Origin: Hyphomicrobium sp.
GTDB lineage: Bacteria; Pseudomonadota; Alphaproteobacteria; Rhizobiales; Hyphomicrobiaceae
Reading direction: 5' to 3'
Assembly (NCBI GenBank): GCA_017512425.1
Contig: JAFWGI010000016.1
Location: 310,001-374,000, forward strand
DNA length: 64,000 nt
Part shown: positions 25,349-34,721 of the stretch, in pieces
Layout: the number at the start of each line of letters is the position of its first letter
Numbering within the stretch: position 1 is the stretch's first letter
Notes under the pieces: model-generated
What the model saw: the letters and a program-made list of their open reading frames with translations, nothing else
Told to the model about the DNA's origin: nothing
The model's database searches: none
Translations under genes and position numbers: made by a program

Positions 25349-25876
25349 ATGCGCATTATTGATAAAGTCAGCCGGATTGACCGGCGTGGCTTTCTTAGGA
25401 CAACGGCTGGGGCCGCCGCCGTCGCCGCGATCGCGCCGGCGGCAAGCAGCACAGCGTTGGCCGAACCGCTTTCGACTGTGTCAGCCGATGGTGCAGAAAC
25501 GCTCGTGAAAATTGCGCGCGATCTCTACCCGCACGATCGAATCGCAGACTCATTTTATCGGAAGGCCGTCGAAACAATCGACGCCGACGTGTCGTCGAGC
25601 GACACCCCCTCCTTGTTATCAGAAGGTGTTGCGGCGCTCGACGCGGCCGCCAACAAACTCAAAGGCAAACGCTACGTTGCAGTTGCAGATGAAATTGATC
25701 GCGTTGCCATTCTGAAGTCCGTCGAAGGCAGCGCCTTCTTTGGCAAAATGCGGGGCAGCCTCGTTACCGCACTCTACAATCAAAAGGATCTCTGGCCGAA
25801 GCTCGGATACGAGGGCGCGTCGTTCGACAAGGGTGGATACATCGAGCGCGGCTTCAGCGATATCGACTGGCTGTAA
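25349..25876 (+). CDS. Tat-exported small subunit of the GMC dehydrogenase (gluconate-2-dehydrogenase subunit 3-like)
   Basis: This 175-residue protein has a twin-arginine signal (DRRGFLRTTAGAAAVAAIAPAASSTALAEP). The remainder resembles the small, cofactor-free third subunit of membrane gluconate/sorbitol dehydrogenases: LVKIARDLYPHD at the mature N-terminus, GSAFFGKMRGSLVTALYNQKDLWPKLGYEG near the end. It lies 19 bp before the large FAD subunit, which lacks a signal of its own and is expected to travel with it. GGGAGGAAG precedes ATG 25349. Confidence 0.85.
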   Translation: MRIIDKVSRIDRRGFLRTTAGAAAVAAIAPAASSTALAEPLSTVSADGAETLVKIARDLYPHDRIADSFYRKAVETIDADVSSSDTPSLLSEGVAALDAAANKLKGKRYVAVADEIDRVAILKSVEGSAFFGKMRGSLVTALYNQKDLWPKLGYEGASFDKGGYIERGFSDIDWL

Positions 25877-25895
25877 GAGAGCGGGGAAGAGTGCG

Positions 25896-27464
25896 ATGGC
25901 AAAATTTGATTTGAATGACGACAGCGTTGTCGTCGTGATTGGCTCCGGCGCCGGTGGCGGGACGCTCTCGAACGAACTTGCGCAAAAGGGCATCAATGTC
26001 GTCTGCCTTGAGGCAGGCGGCCGGCACGAAAACTCCGATTTCATCAATGACGAGTGGGAAAGCTTTTCGCAACTGGCCTGGACGGATACGCGCACGACAT
26101 CAGGTTCATGGCGCGTCGCGAAAGATTTTCCGAACCTGCCGGCTTGGATCGTAAAGGCCGTCGGCGGATCGACGACGCACTGGGCCGGAGCCTCGCTACG
26201 GTTCCAGGACCACGAATGGAAAGCGCGATCGACCTATGGCGACGTCGAGGGCGCGGCGCTGCTCGATTGGCCGATCGACGGTGCCGAAATGGCGCCGTGG
26301 TACGCAAAAGCTGAAGACAAGATGGGCACGACCGGCACGAACGGTATTCCGCGACTGCCCGGCAACAACAACTTCAAGGTGCTGCACGCCGGTGCAACCA
26401 AGCTCGGCTATAAGGAAGTGCACACCGGCAATATGTCGATCAACAGTAAGCCGCGTGACGAGAGAACAAGTTGCCACCAGCTGGGCTTCTGCTTCCAGGG
26501 CTGCAAGATGGGCGCGAAGTGGTCGACGCTCTACACCGAAATTCCAAAGGGTGAAAAGACCGGCCATCTCGAAGTTCGGCCCGACTCTCAAGTCATCCAA
26601 ATCGAACATAATGCGACTGGCAAAGTCACCGGAGTCGTTTACGCCGACAAAGCCGGCAAGCTGCAGCGGCAAGCGGCGCGCGTCGTCGCGGTTGCGGGGA
26701 ACTCTATCGAAAGTCCGCGGCTGCTTCTGAACTCGCACAGCGCGATGTTTCCGAACGGACTCGCAAACGGTTCGGGGCATGTCGGCAAACATTACATGCG
26801 GCATACGACCGGGTCGGTGTACGCGGTATTCGACAAGCCGGTGCACATGTATCGCGGAACGACGATGGCCGGCATCGTCAAGGATGAAGCCCACAATGAT
26901 CCAAAGCGAGGCTTCGTAGGCGGATATGAGCTGGAAACTTTGTCTCTCGGCGTACCGTTCATGGCTGCGTTCCTCGATCCCGGCGCATGGGGTCGCGACT
27001 TCTCTTGGTTCCTAGACCGTTACGATCACATGGCTGGTCTTTGGATCGTCGGCGAAGACATGCCGCAGGAAAACAATTGCATCACGCTTAGCGCAGACAA
27101 GAAGGATGCTTTTGGAATGCCGGTTGCGAACGTGCACTTCGACGATCATCCCAACGACGACGCGATGCGCAATCACGCCTACAAACAGGGCGCTGCCATC
27201 TACGACGCCGTAGGTGCATTGAAGACGTTCGCGACACCGCCCTATCCCTCGACGCACAACCTCGGCACAAACCGGATGAGCGAAAAGCCGCAAGACGGGG
27301 TTGTCAATAAGTGGGGCCAGTCCCACGAGGTGAAGAACTTGCTTATCTCGGACGGCAGCCAATTCACCAGCGGTGCATCGGAGAACCCGACCTTGACCAT
27401 CGTCGCGCTGGCAATCCGCCAAGCTAATCACGTCGCGGAGTTGATGGCCAAGAACGACATCTAA
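25896..27464 (+). CDS. GMC-family FAD dehydrogenase large subunit, candidate acetol dehydrogenase
   Basis: From ATG 25896 (GGGGAAGAG upstream) it is 522 residues. The FAD-binding N-terminus is VVVVIGSGAGGGTLSNELAQKG, the middle has the CHQLGFCFQGC cysteine cluster seen in gluconate-2-dehydrogenase large subunits, and the C-terminus has HNLGTNRMSEKPQDGVVN and SENPTLTIVALAIR. It pairs with the Tat subunit just upstream, but no cytochrome c subunit gene follows, unlike classical gluconate dehydrogenase. From operon position the substrate is proposed to be acetol, giving methylglyoxal for GloA. I recall a GMC gene beside the Methylocella prm cluster being tied to acetol use, but cannot verify this here. 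Confidence 0.88.
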   Translation: MAKFDLNDDSVVVVIGSGAGGGTLSNELAQKGINVVCLEAGGRHENSDFINDEWESFSQLAWTDTRTTSGSWRVAKDFPNLPAWIVKAVGGSTTHWAGASLRFQDHEWKARSTYGDVEGAALLDWPIDGAEMAPWYAKAEDKMGTTGTNGIPRLPGNNNFKVLHAGATKLGYKEVHTGNMSINSKPRDERTSCHQLGFCFQGCKMGAKWSTLYTEIPKGEKTGHLEVRPDSQVIQIEHNATGKVTGVVYADKAGKLQRQAARVVAVAGNSIESPRLLLNSHSAMFPNGLANGSGHVGKHYMRHTTGSVYAVFDKPVHMYRGTTMAGIVKDEAHNDPKRGFVGGYELETLSLGVPFMAAFLDPGAWGRDFSWFLDRYDHMAGLWIVGEDMPQENNCITLSADKKDAFGMPVANVHFDDHPNDDAMRNHAYKQGAAIYDAVGALKTFATPPYPSTHNLGTNRMSEKPQDGVVNKWGQSHEVKNLLISDGSQFTSGASENPTLTIVALAIRQANHVAELMAKNDI

Positions 27465-27563
27465 TCCTACTGCCGGCAATGCTCGCGCGTTGCCCGCGAC
27501 CGCCCGAAATTGCCAACGAAATGGATGCACGGCGAAAAGCGCCGCTTGCATTGGAACCGAGCT

Positions 27564-29267
27564 ATGTCTGACGACACGAAAGCACTTTTGCGCAAACTCC
27601 GCGATATCTGCGGACGGCGCCACGTGCTCATTGATGCAAACAAGACGCGGCCGTTCGCGACGGGGTACCGATGCGGCGGCGGCAGCGTCGCCGCTGTCGT
27701 CCGGCCGGGAACGCTGATCGAACAGTGGCGGGTGCTGCAGGCGTGCGTCGCGGGCGGCGCAATCGTGATCATGCAAGGCGCGAATACGGGCCTAACCGGC
27801 GGATCGACACCAAACGGCGACTACGACCGGCCCGTCATCGTCGTCAACACGATGCGCATTGCGGCGATCCATCTCATTCACGGCGGCGCGCAAGTCGTCT
27901 GCCTTCCGGGCGCAACCTTACACGCGCTTGAGCGAAAATTGCGCCCTCTTGGACGCGAACCACATTCCGTCATTGGCTCGTCGTGCATTGGCGCATCCGT
28001 GTTTGGCGGCATTTGCAACAACTCTGGCGGCGCTTTGATCCAGCGCGGACCGGCCTACACCGAGCTCGCTCTTTTCGCGCGGCTGAACGGCCGGCGTCAG
28101 CTTGAACTCGTCAATCACCTCGGCATTACTTTAAACGGCGACGCAGAAGATATACTGCAATGTGTCGAGGATGGCCGATTACCGGAAGACGCTATTCAAA
28201 CAGGAAATCGCGCTGCGTCAGACCGCCGGTACGGTGAACACGTCCGCCAAATCGATGAGCCATCGCCGGCTCGCTTCAACGCCGATTCGACTCGCTTGTT
28301 CGAAGCGTCCGGCAGCGCCGGGAAGATCGCCGTATTCGCGGTGAGATTGGATACGTTCAAATCTGAGACACGCACCGCAACGTTCTACATAGGGACCAAC
28401 GCCGCATCCGAGCTGACCCGGTTGCGGCGGCACATTTTGGCGACGTTTCCATCACTGCCGATCGCGGCGGAATACATTCACAAGGACGCCTTCGACGTCG
28501 CCGAAGTCTATGGCAAGGATATGTTTCTTGCGATCCAATATCTTGGAACCGATCGCTTGCCGCGATTGTTTGCTCTTAAGAACTGGATCGACCGGACGGC
28601 ACGGAGAATTCCTTATGCGCCAACGTTTCTGAGCGATCGTATTTTACAACGATTGTCGCATCTGTTTCCAGCGCACCTGCCTGCGCGGATCAAGCAGTAC
28701 CGGCGCCGCTTTGCGCATCATTTGATCCTGAAAGTCAGCGAGGACGCTATCGCGACAACGCGAAGCTATCTGGCTGATATTTTCCCATCCGATACAGGCG
28801 ACGTTTTCGAATGCAGCGCTGATGAATCGCAAAAAGCATTCCTGCATCGATTTGCCGTTGCAGGCGCGGCGGTGCGGTACCGAGCCATCCACACCGACGA
28901 CGTCGAAGACATCGTCGCGCTAGACGTCGCTCTTCGCCGCAACGACCCTGATTGGTTTGAGAACCTTCCCGAACCCCTGCGGAAACCGATCATCAGCTCT
29001 CTTTATTACGGGCATTTCTTTTGCCACGTTTTTCATCAGGATTATATCGTGGCGAAGGGTCATGATGCGGTAGTACTGGAGGAGCACATGCTAGAATTGC
29101 TCGACGCGCGTGGCGCTGAATATCCAGCGGAACACAACGTTGGTCATCTCTATCGCGCCAAACCGGCGCTCGCCGCTCACTATCGCGCGCTTGACCCCTG
29201 CAACGCCTTCAATCCGGGCATCGGTAAGACCTCGAAATCCGCGCATTGGCATTCGGCGAAGCTTTAA
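27564..29267 (+). CDS. dld: Quinone-dependent D-lactate dehydrogenase
   Basis: This 567-residue protein from ATG 27564 is close to the 571 residues of E. coli Dld. The FAD-binding part has IMQGANTGLTGGSTPNG and FGGICNNSGGALIQRGPAYTELALFA, and the C-terminal membrane-associating and substrate domains have HHLILKVSED and HVFHQDYIVAKGHD. It is a peripheral inner-membrane flavoprotein that oxidises D-lactate to pyruvate and reduces quinone. It sits between the GMC dehydrogenase and the pyruvate dehydrogenase complex and would connect methylglyoxal-derived D-lactate to acetyl-CoA. Confidence 0.92.
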   Translation: MSDDTKALLRKLRDICGRRHVLIDANKTRPFATGYRCGGGSVAAVVRPGTLIEQWRVLQACVAGGAIVIMQGANTGLTGGSTPNGDYDRPVIVVNTMRIAAIHLIHGGAQVVCLPGATLHALERKLRPLGREPHSVIGSSCIGASVFGGICNNSGGALIQRGPAYTELALFARLNGRRQLELVNHLGITLNGDAEDILQCVEDGRLPEDAIQTGNRAASDRRYGEHVRQIDEPSPARFNADSTRLFEASGSAGKIAVFAVRLDTFKSETRTATFYIGTNAASELTRLRRHILATFPSLPIAAEYIHKDAFDVAEVYGKDMFLAIQYLGTDRLPRLFALKNWIDRTARRIPYAPTFLSDRILQRLSHLFPAHLPARIKQYRRRFAHHLILKVSEDAIATTRSYLADIFPSDTGDVFECSADESQKAFLHRFAVAGAAVRYRAIHTDDVEDIVALDVALRRNDPDWFENLPEPLRKPIISSLYYGHFFCHVFHQDYIVAKGHDAVVLEEHMLELLDARGAEYPAEHNVGHLYRAKPALAAHYRALDPCNAFNPGIGKTSKSAHWHSAKL

Positions 29268-29292
29268 TATCGTGAATGAGGACGCTTCTCTC

Positions 29293-31977
29293 ATGACGCA
29301 AGACCAGGCCAAACCGCAAAGCGCTCCCTCGATCGATCGAGAAGCGCTCGAATGGCAGGAAGCGATCGCATCCGTCATCGCATTCGAAGGGTCGCGCCGC
29401 GCCGATGAGCTTCTCGGCAAGACTGTGGAGACCGCGCGCCGCGAAGGCGCGAAACTTCCGTTCGCCGCGAATACGGCCTATTTCAACACCATCGCACCAC
29501 AGCTTGAAGCTCCGCATCCCGGTGATCGCGAGATCGAGCAGCGCATCCGCAATGTTATCCGTTGGAATGCGCTGGCGCTGGTGCTCAAGGCAAACAAAGA
29601 CAGCACCGAGCTTGGCGGCCATCTGTCGAGCTATCAATCCGCGGCGACGCTTTACGAAACTGGCTTCTCGCATTTCTGGAGAGCGCCAACGGCTGATCAC
29701 GGAGGCGACCTGGTCTTCATCCAAGGCCATTCGTCGCCCGGTATCTATGCCCGCGCATTCCTGGAGGGGCGGCTCTCTGAGGAGCAGCTGTTGAAATTCC
29801 GGCGCGAGGCCGATGGTGGAGGCTTGTCTTCATATCCGCATCCGTGGCTGATGCCGGACTTCTGGCAGTTCCCGACGGTGTCGATGGGGCTTGGCCCACT
29901 TATGGCCATCTATCAGGCACGGTTCCTGAAGTATCTGCACGATCGCGGGCTCGCCGACACCTCAGAACGCAAAGTCTGGGTCTTTTGCGGCGACGGCGAA
30001 ATGGACGAACCCGAAAGCCTCGGTGCGATTTCGCTCGCCGGCCGCGAGCGCCTCGACAATCTCATTTTTGTCATCAACTGCAATCTGCAACGCCTTGATG
30101 GTCCGGTGCGCGGCAACGGCAAGATCATCCAGGAACTCGAAGCGAATTTCCGCGGCTCCGACTGGAACGTGATCAAATGCATCTGGGGTTCAAACTGGGA
30201 TGAATTGCTGAAGCGCGACGTCACGGGGCGCCTGCGGCAGGTTATGGAAGAATGCAACGACGGTCAGTATCAGGATTTCAAAGCCAAGGATGGCGCGTAC
30301 ATCCGCAAGAACTTCTTCGGCCGCTATCCGGAAACGGCACAACTCGTCGCCGGATGGAGTGATGAAAAAATCTGGACGTTGACGCGTGGCGGGCATGATC
30401 CGCGCAAAGTTTACGCGGCCTATGCAGCTGCTGTCTCTCATAAGAACCAGCCAACCGTCATCCTTGCGAAAACCGTAAAGGGTTACGGACTTGGTTCGGC
30501 GGGCGAAAGCCAGATGATCGCCCACCAGCAAAAGAAAGTGAATTATGCCGACCTTAAACGGTTCCGCGATCGCTTCTTCGTGCCGGTCTCAGACGATCAA
30601 CTGGAAAGCCTGTCGCTGCTCAAGTTCGATGAAAACACCGACGAATACAAATATTTGCATGCACAGCGGCAAGCTCTTGGCGGATATCTGCCGCAGCGGC
30701 GCAAGAAAAGCTCGACCGCTTTGGAAATGCCGCCGGCGTCGACGTTCGAAACGCAGATGAACGGTTCCGACGGCCGCGAGATTTCGACGACGATGGCCTT
30801 CGTACAGCTGTTGACCAAGCTGATGCGCGACAAAGCAATAGGGCGGCACATCGTTCCAATCGTGCCGGACGAAAGCCGCACCTTCGGTATGGAGGGCATG
30901 TTCAGGACATTCGGCATCTACAGTCAGGTCGGGCAACTCTACCGGCCGGAAGACGCTGACCAGCTGATGTATTACCGCGAAGATCGCAACGGCCAGATCC
31001 TCGAAGAAGGCATCAATGAAGCGGGAGCCATGAGTTCGTGGATCGCTGCTGCCACGTCGTATTCATCGTCCGACGTGCCGATGATCCCATTCTTCATCTA
31101 CTATTCGATGTTTGGCTTCCAGCGGATCGGCGATCTCGCATGGGCGGCCGGCGATATGCGATCGCGCGGATTCCTGATCGGCGGAACCGCTGGCCGCACC
31201 ACCCTCAACGGTGAAGGACTACAGCATCAGGACGGGCACAGCCTTCTGCTCTCGGCAACCATACCGAACTGCATCTCCTACGATCCAGCCTACAGTTACG
31301 AGGTCGCGGTAATCGTGCGTCACGGCCTGAAGCGGATGTATGCCGATCAAAACGACGTTTTCTTCTATTTGACGGCTTACAACGAAAACTATGTGCATCC
31401 TGCGATGCCCGAGGGCGCGGAGGACGGTATCATCAAGGGCATGTACCTCCTGCGTAGCGCCAGCAATGTGGATGGCGTGCGCAAAGTTCAGCTCATGGGG
31501 TCTGGTGCCATTCTGCGCGAGATCATTGCTGCAGCAGATCTTCTAGATAAGGACTTCGGTGTTGCCAGCGACATCTGGAGCGTAACTAGCTTCTCGGAAT
31601 TGCGGCGTGACGCGTTGGCCGTCGACCGCTGGAATATGCTGCATCCAGAGGAGCCAGCGAGAGTTCCTTTTGTAAAGTCCTCAATTTCAAGTCGCGGCGA
31701 AACTCCGGTCATCGCATCGACGGATTTCATGAAAGCCAACGCAGATCAAATCCGCACCTGGGTTCCAAGTACCTATCGCGTACTCGGTACAGATGGGTTT
31801 GGCCGTTCCGACTACCGACGCACTTTACGTAAGCACTTTGAAATCGATCGTCACGCCATTGTTGTCGCGTCTCTGTCAGCTCTCGCAGCGGAGAACAAGG
31901 TGCCGTCCGTCAAAGTGGCGGAGGCCATAAAGAAATATGGCATCGACCCCGACCGGCAGGACCCTGCACGGGCATGA
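29293..31977 (+). CDS. aceE: Pyruvate dehydrogenase E1 component, homodimeric type
   Basis: This 894-residue protein matches the usual length of AceE. The thiamine-diphosphate motif is GDGEMDEPESLGAISLAGRERL ending in NCNLQRLDGPVRGNGK, and the pyrimidine-domain region includes YYSMFGFQRIGDLAWAAGDMRSRGFLIGGTAGRTTLNGEGLQHQDGHS. It decarboxylates pyruvate and acetylates the E2 lipoyl arm. I chose ATG 29293 (GAGGAC upstream) over ORF extensions that run into dld. It is 25 bp from dld and 26 bp from aceF, so it is in the same operon. Confidence 0.96.
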   Translation: MTQDQAKPQSAPSIDREALEWQEAIASVIAFEGSRRADELLGKTVETARREGAKLPFAANTAYFNTIAPQLEAPHPGDREIEQRIRNVIRWNALALVLKANKDSTELGGHLSSYQSAATLYETGFSHFWRAPTADHGGDLVFIQGHSSPGIYARAFLEGRLSEEQLLKFRREADGGGLSSYPHPWLMPDFWQFPTVSMGLGPLMAIYQARFLKYLHDRGLADTSERKVWVFCGDGEMDEPESLGAISLAGRERLDNLIFVINCNLQRLDGPVRGNGKIIQELEANFRGSDWNVIKCIWGSNWDELLKRDVTGRLRQVMEECNDGQYQDFKAKDGAYIRKNFFGRYPETAQLVAGWSDEKIWTLTRGGHDPRKVYAAYAAAVSHKNQPTVILAKTVKGYGLGSAGESQMIAHQQKKVNYADLKRFRDRFFVPVSDDQLESLSLLKFDENTDEYKYLHAQRQALGGYLPQRRKKSSTALEMPPASTFETQMNGSDGREISTTMAFVQLLTKLMRDKAIGRHIVPIVPDESRTFGMEGMFRTFGIYSQVGQLYRPEDADQLMYYREDRNGQILEEGINEAGAMSSWIAAATSYSSSDVPMIPFFIYYSMFGFQRIGDLAWAAGDMRSRGFLIGGTAGRTTLNGEGLQHQDGHSLLLSATIPNCISYDPAYSYEVAVIVRHGLKRMYADQNDVFFYLTAYNENYVHPAMPEGAEDGIIKGMYLLRSASNVDGVRKVQLMGSGAILREIIAAADLLDKDFGVASDIWSVTSFSELRRDALAVDRWNMLHPEEPARVPFVKSSISSRGETPVIASTDFMKANADQIRTWVPSTYRVLGTDGFGRSDYRRTLRKHFEIDRHAIVVASLSALAAENKVPSVKVAEAIKKYGIDPDRQDPARA

Positions 31978-32003
31978 GACAAAACTCGGAAGGACGCTGA
32001 ACG

Positions 32004-33281
32004 ATGTCGCATATGGAAGTCAGGGTGCCGGATATCGGTGACTTCAAGGACGTACCCGTCATTGAGGTGCATGTCGCGCCTGGCGATCGCGTCAGGGCCG
32101 ACGATCCGCTCATTACGCTCGAGAGCGACAAGGCGGCAATGGAGATACCCGCGCCGCAAGCGGGAGAGATCGCCGAACTTCTCGTCAAAGTCGGCGACAA
32201 GGTCAATTGCGGGAGCATCATCATGCGGCTCGCTGGCGCTGCAAACGTCGCGGCGCCCGCAACGGCACCCACGCCGCCACCAGCAGAGCAAGAAGCGACG
32301 CGTGCGCCAGCGCCAACAAACGACGACGATCACCCGGATCGGCATTTGCCGCCCGTGCCCAGCGCCGGCGCTTTACCCTCTACGGTCGATTTTTCGCATG
32401 TTCTGGCGGGTCCTTCGGTGCGCCGCCTCGCGCGCGAACTAGATGTCGATATAACGAAGATCAAAGGCACCGGTGAAAAAGGCCGCGTGACGAAGGACGA
32501 CGTCAAACTTGCGCTCGCGGGTCCGCCCGCTGCGTCCGGCGGCGCAGGCATCCCAGAGATTCCCGTGCAAGACTTCGCCAAATACGGCCCTATCGAAGTT
32601 CGCGCGATGTCGCGCTTGCGCCGGCTTTCGGGGCCACACCTGCATCGCGCGTGGTTGAACGTACCCCACGTCACGCATACCGATGAGGCTGACATTACGG
32701 CACTCGAAGCGTATCGCAAAGAGCTCGACGCACAGGCCAAAGCCAAAGGCTACCGCGTGACGCTTCTGGCGTTCCTGCTCAAGACCAGCGTGCCAGTCCT
32801 CAAAGAGTTCCCAGAGTTCAATGCATCACTGGCGCCGGAGAAGGATGCGCTGATCTACAAGCGCTACTATAACATCGGTGTCGCGGTTGATACGCCCGAC
32901 GGGCTTGTGGTTCCCGTCATCAAGGATGTCGATCGCAAAGGTATTCTTGAACTCAGCCAAGAACTCGCTACCGCCTCCGCGCGCATGCGCGAAGGTAAAA
33001 TCTCGCCGGCCGACATTTCCGGCGGCACATTCTCGATCTCGAGCCTCGGCGGCATCGGCGGCACGAGCTTCACACCGATCGTCAATGCGCCCGAAGTTGC
33101 CATTCTCGGCGTGCCACGCGCCGGAATTAAGCCAGTTTGGGACGGCGCCGGCTTTCAACCGCGCCTCGTGCTGCCGTTGTGCGTGTCTTACGACCATCGC
33201 GTGATCGACGGTGCATTGGCCGCTCGCTTTACGCGGCGCCTGGCCGAAATCCTTGGCGATGTTCGCCAACTCGCATTGTGA
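32004..33281 (+). CDS. aceF: Pyruvate dehydrogenase E2, dihydrolipoamide acetyltransferase
   Basis: This 425-residue protein has one N-terminal lipoyl domain with the lipoylated lysine in LESDKAAMEIP (about residues 40-50), an Ala/Pro-rich linker, an E1/E3-binding domain (PSVRRLARELDVDITKIKGTGEKGRVTKDDV) and a C-terminal acyltransferase domain with catalytic SYDHRVIDGA. A single lipoyl domain is fewer than in the E. coli enzyme. It forms the core that transfers acetyl to CoA, and its gene lies between aceE and lpd. Confidence 0.95.
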   Translation: MSHMEVRVPDIGDFKDVPVIEVHVAPGDRVRADDPLITLESDKAAMEIPAPQAGEIAELLVKVGDKVNCGSIIMRLAGAANVAAPATAPTPPPAEQEATRAPAPTNDDDHPDRHLPPVPSAGALPSTVDFSHVLAGPSVRRLARELDVDITKIKGTGEKGRVTKDDVKLALAGPPAASGGAGIPEIPVQDFAKYGPIEVRAMSRLRRLSGPHLHRAWLNVPHVTHTDEADITALEAYRKELDAQAKAKGYRVTLLAFLLKTSVPVLKEFPEFNASLAPEKDALIYKRYYNIGVAVDTPDGLVVPVIKDVDRKGILELSQELATASARMREGKISPADISGGTFSISSLGGIGGTSFTPIVNAPEVAILGVPRAGIKPVWDGAGFQPRLVLPLCVSYDHRVIDGALAARFTRRLAEILGDVRQLAL

Positions 33282-33291
33282 GGTTTACAGC

Positions 33292-34713
33292 ATGAGCGCG
33301 CCGGAACTGTTGTCCTGCGACGTGGCCGTACTCGGCTCCGGTCCGGGCGGATATGCGGCGGCCTTCAGAGCCGCCGATCTCGGCCTGAGCGTCGTGATGA
33401 TCGACCGCAATCCAACACTGGGCGGCGTTTGCCTCAACGTCGGATGCATCCCGTCGAAGGCGCTGCTGCACGTCGCCTCGGTAATGGAGCAAGCGGCCGC
33501 CCTTGCCGGCCACGGCGTCGCGTTCGATCCGCCGCGCGTTGATCTCGGAAAACTGCGTGCGCACAAGGACGCGGTCGTCGGAAAACTGACGACTGGGCTC
33601 GCATCTATGGCGCGCGGACGCCAAGTCCGCACGGTCCAAGGTATGGGGCAGTTCCACGATGCAAATCACCTCGACGTTTCTCTCGCCAGTGGCGGCACGC
33701 AGCGCATACGTTTCGCGCACGCAATCATTGCAGCTGGATCCGAAGCCATCCGCCTGCCGTTCATGCCGGACGATCCACGCATTGTCGATTCGACCGGCGC
33801 ATTGGAGCTGCGCAATATCCCGAAGCGCATGCTCGTAATCGGCGGCGGAATCATCGGCCTTGAAATGGCGACGGTCTATTCTGCTCTCGGCAGTAGCATC
33901 GATATAGTGGAAGCGCTCGATGGCCTCATGACGGAAGCCGATCGCGATCAGGTGAAAATCTGGGAAAAGAAAAACGCGCCGCGCTTCAATCGGGTCTTAT
34001 TGAGTACCAAGGTCGTTGCGGCTGAGGCGCTGACAGACGGTATTCGAGTTACCTTTGACGGCGCGTCGGCACCGTCACCGGATATCTACGACATGGTACT
34101 TGTTGCCGTTGGCCGCGCGCCGAATGGACAGCGCATTTCGGCGGATAAAGCAGGCCTAGCAGTCGACGCGCGCGGCTTCATAAAAACCGACACGCAGATG
34201 CGAACCAATATTGAAAACATTTTTGCGATTGGCGACATCGCCGGCGCACCCATGCTCGCGCATAAGGCCTCGCACGAAGGCCATGTCGCGGCCGAAGCCG
34301 CAGCAGGAAAGCCCAGTCATTTTGACGTCAGCCAAATCCCGTCGGTGGCATATACCGATCCCGAAATAGCATGGACCGGCAAAACAGAGGCCGAATTGAA
34401 GCGCGAGGGAACTGTATACCGCAAGGCGGTCTTTCCCTGGGCCGCTTCAGGCCGCGCCATTGCCAATGGCCGCGACGAAGGCATGACGAAATTGCTGATC
34501 GATGAAACGACACATCGCGTCATCGGCGGCGGCATCGTTGGCCAGCACGCCGGCGATTTGATCGGCGAAATCGGGCTGGCAATCGAGATGGGTGCCGACG
34601 CAGCTGATCTTGCGCTGACCATCCACCCGCATCCTACACTTTCGGAAACGGTGAGCATGGCCGCCCAGGTTCTCGAAGGCGTATGTACTGACCTGCCGCG
34701 GAAGCGTTCGTGA
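33292..34713 (+). CDS. lpdA: Dihydrolipoyl dehydrogenase (E3)
   Basis: This 473-residue protein starts at ATG 33292, 10 bp after aceF. The FAD site is VAVLGSGPGGYAAAFRAADLG, the redox disulfide is in GGVCLNVGCIPSKAL, the NAD site is MLVIGGGIIGLEMATVYSALG, and the catalytic base is in LTIHPHPTLSETV. It reoxidises the E2 dihydrolipoyl group with NAD+. It is the last gene of the sigma-54-driven operon and meets a minus-strand gene 8 bp later. Confidence 0.95.
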   Translation: MSAPELLSCDVAVLGSGPGGYAAAFRAADLGLSVVMIDRNPTLGGVCLNVGCIPSKALLHVASVMEQAAALAGHGVAFDPPRVDLGKLRAHKDAVVGKLTTGLASMARGRQVRTVQGMGQFHDANHLDVSLASGGTQRIRFAHAIIAAGSEAIRLPFMPDDPRIVDSTGALELRNIPKRMLVIGGGIIGLEMATVYSALGSSIDIVEALDGLMTEADRDQVKIWEKKNAPRFNRVLLSTKVVAAEALTDGIRVTFDGASAPSPDIYDMVLVAVGRAPNGQRISADKAGLAVDARGFIKTDTQMRTNIENIFAIGDIAGAPMLAHKASHEGHVAAEAAAGKPSHFDVSQIPSVAYTDPEIAWTGKTEAELKREGTVYRKAVFPWAASGRAIANGRDEGMTKLLIDETTHRVIGGGIVGQHAGDLIGEIGLAIEMGADAADLALTIHPHPTLSETVSMAAQVLEGVCTDLPRKRS

Positions 34714-34721
34714 TTGGCAGA

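Noticed and set aside
27012..27776. Minus-strand frame of 254 codons across the GMC-dld junction
   Set aside because: It spans two well-supported plus-strand genes and shows no domain.
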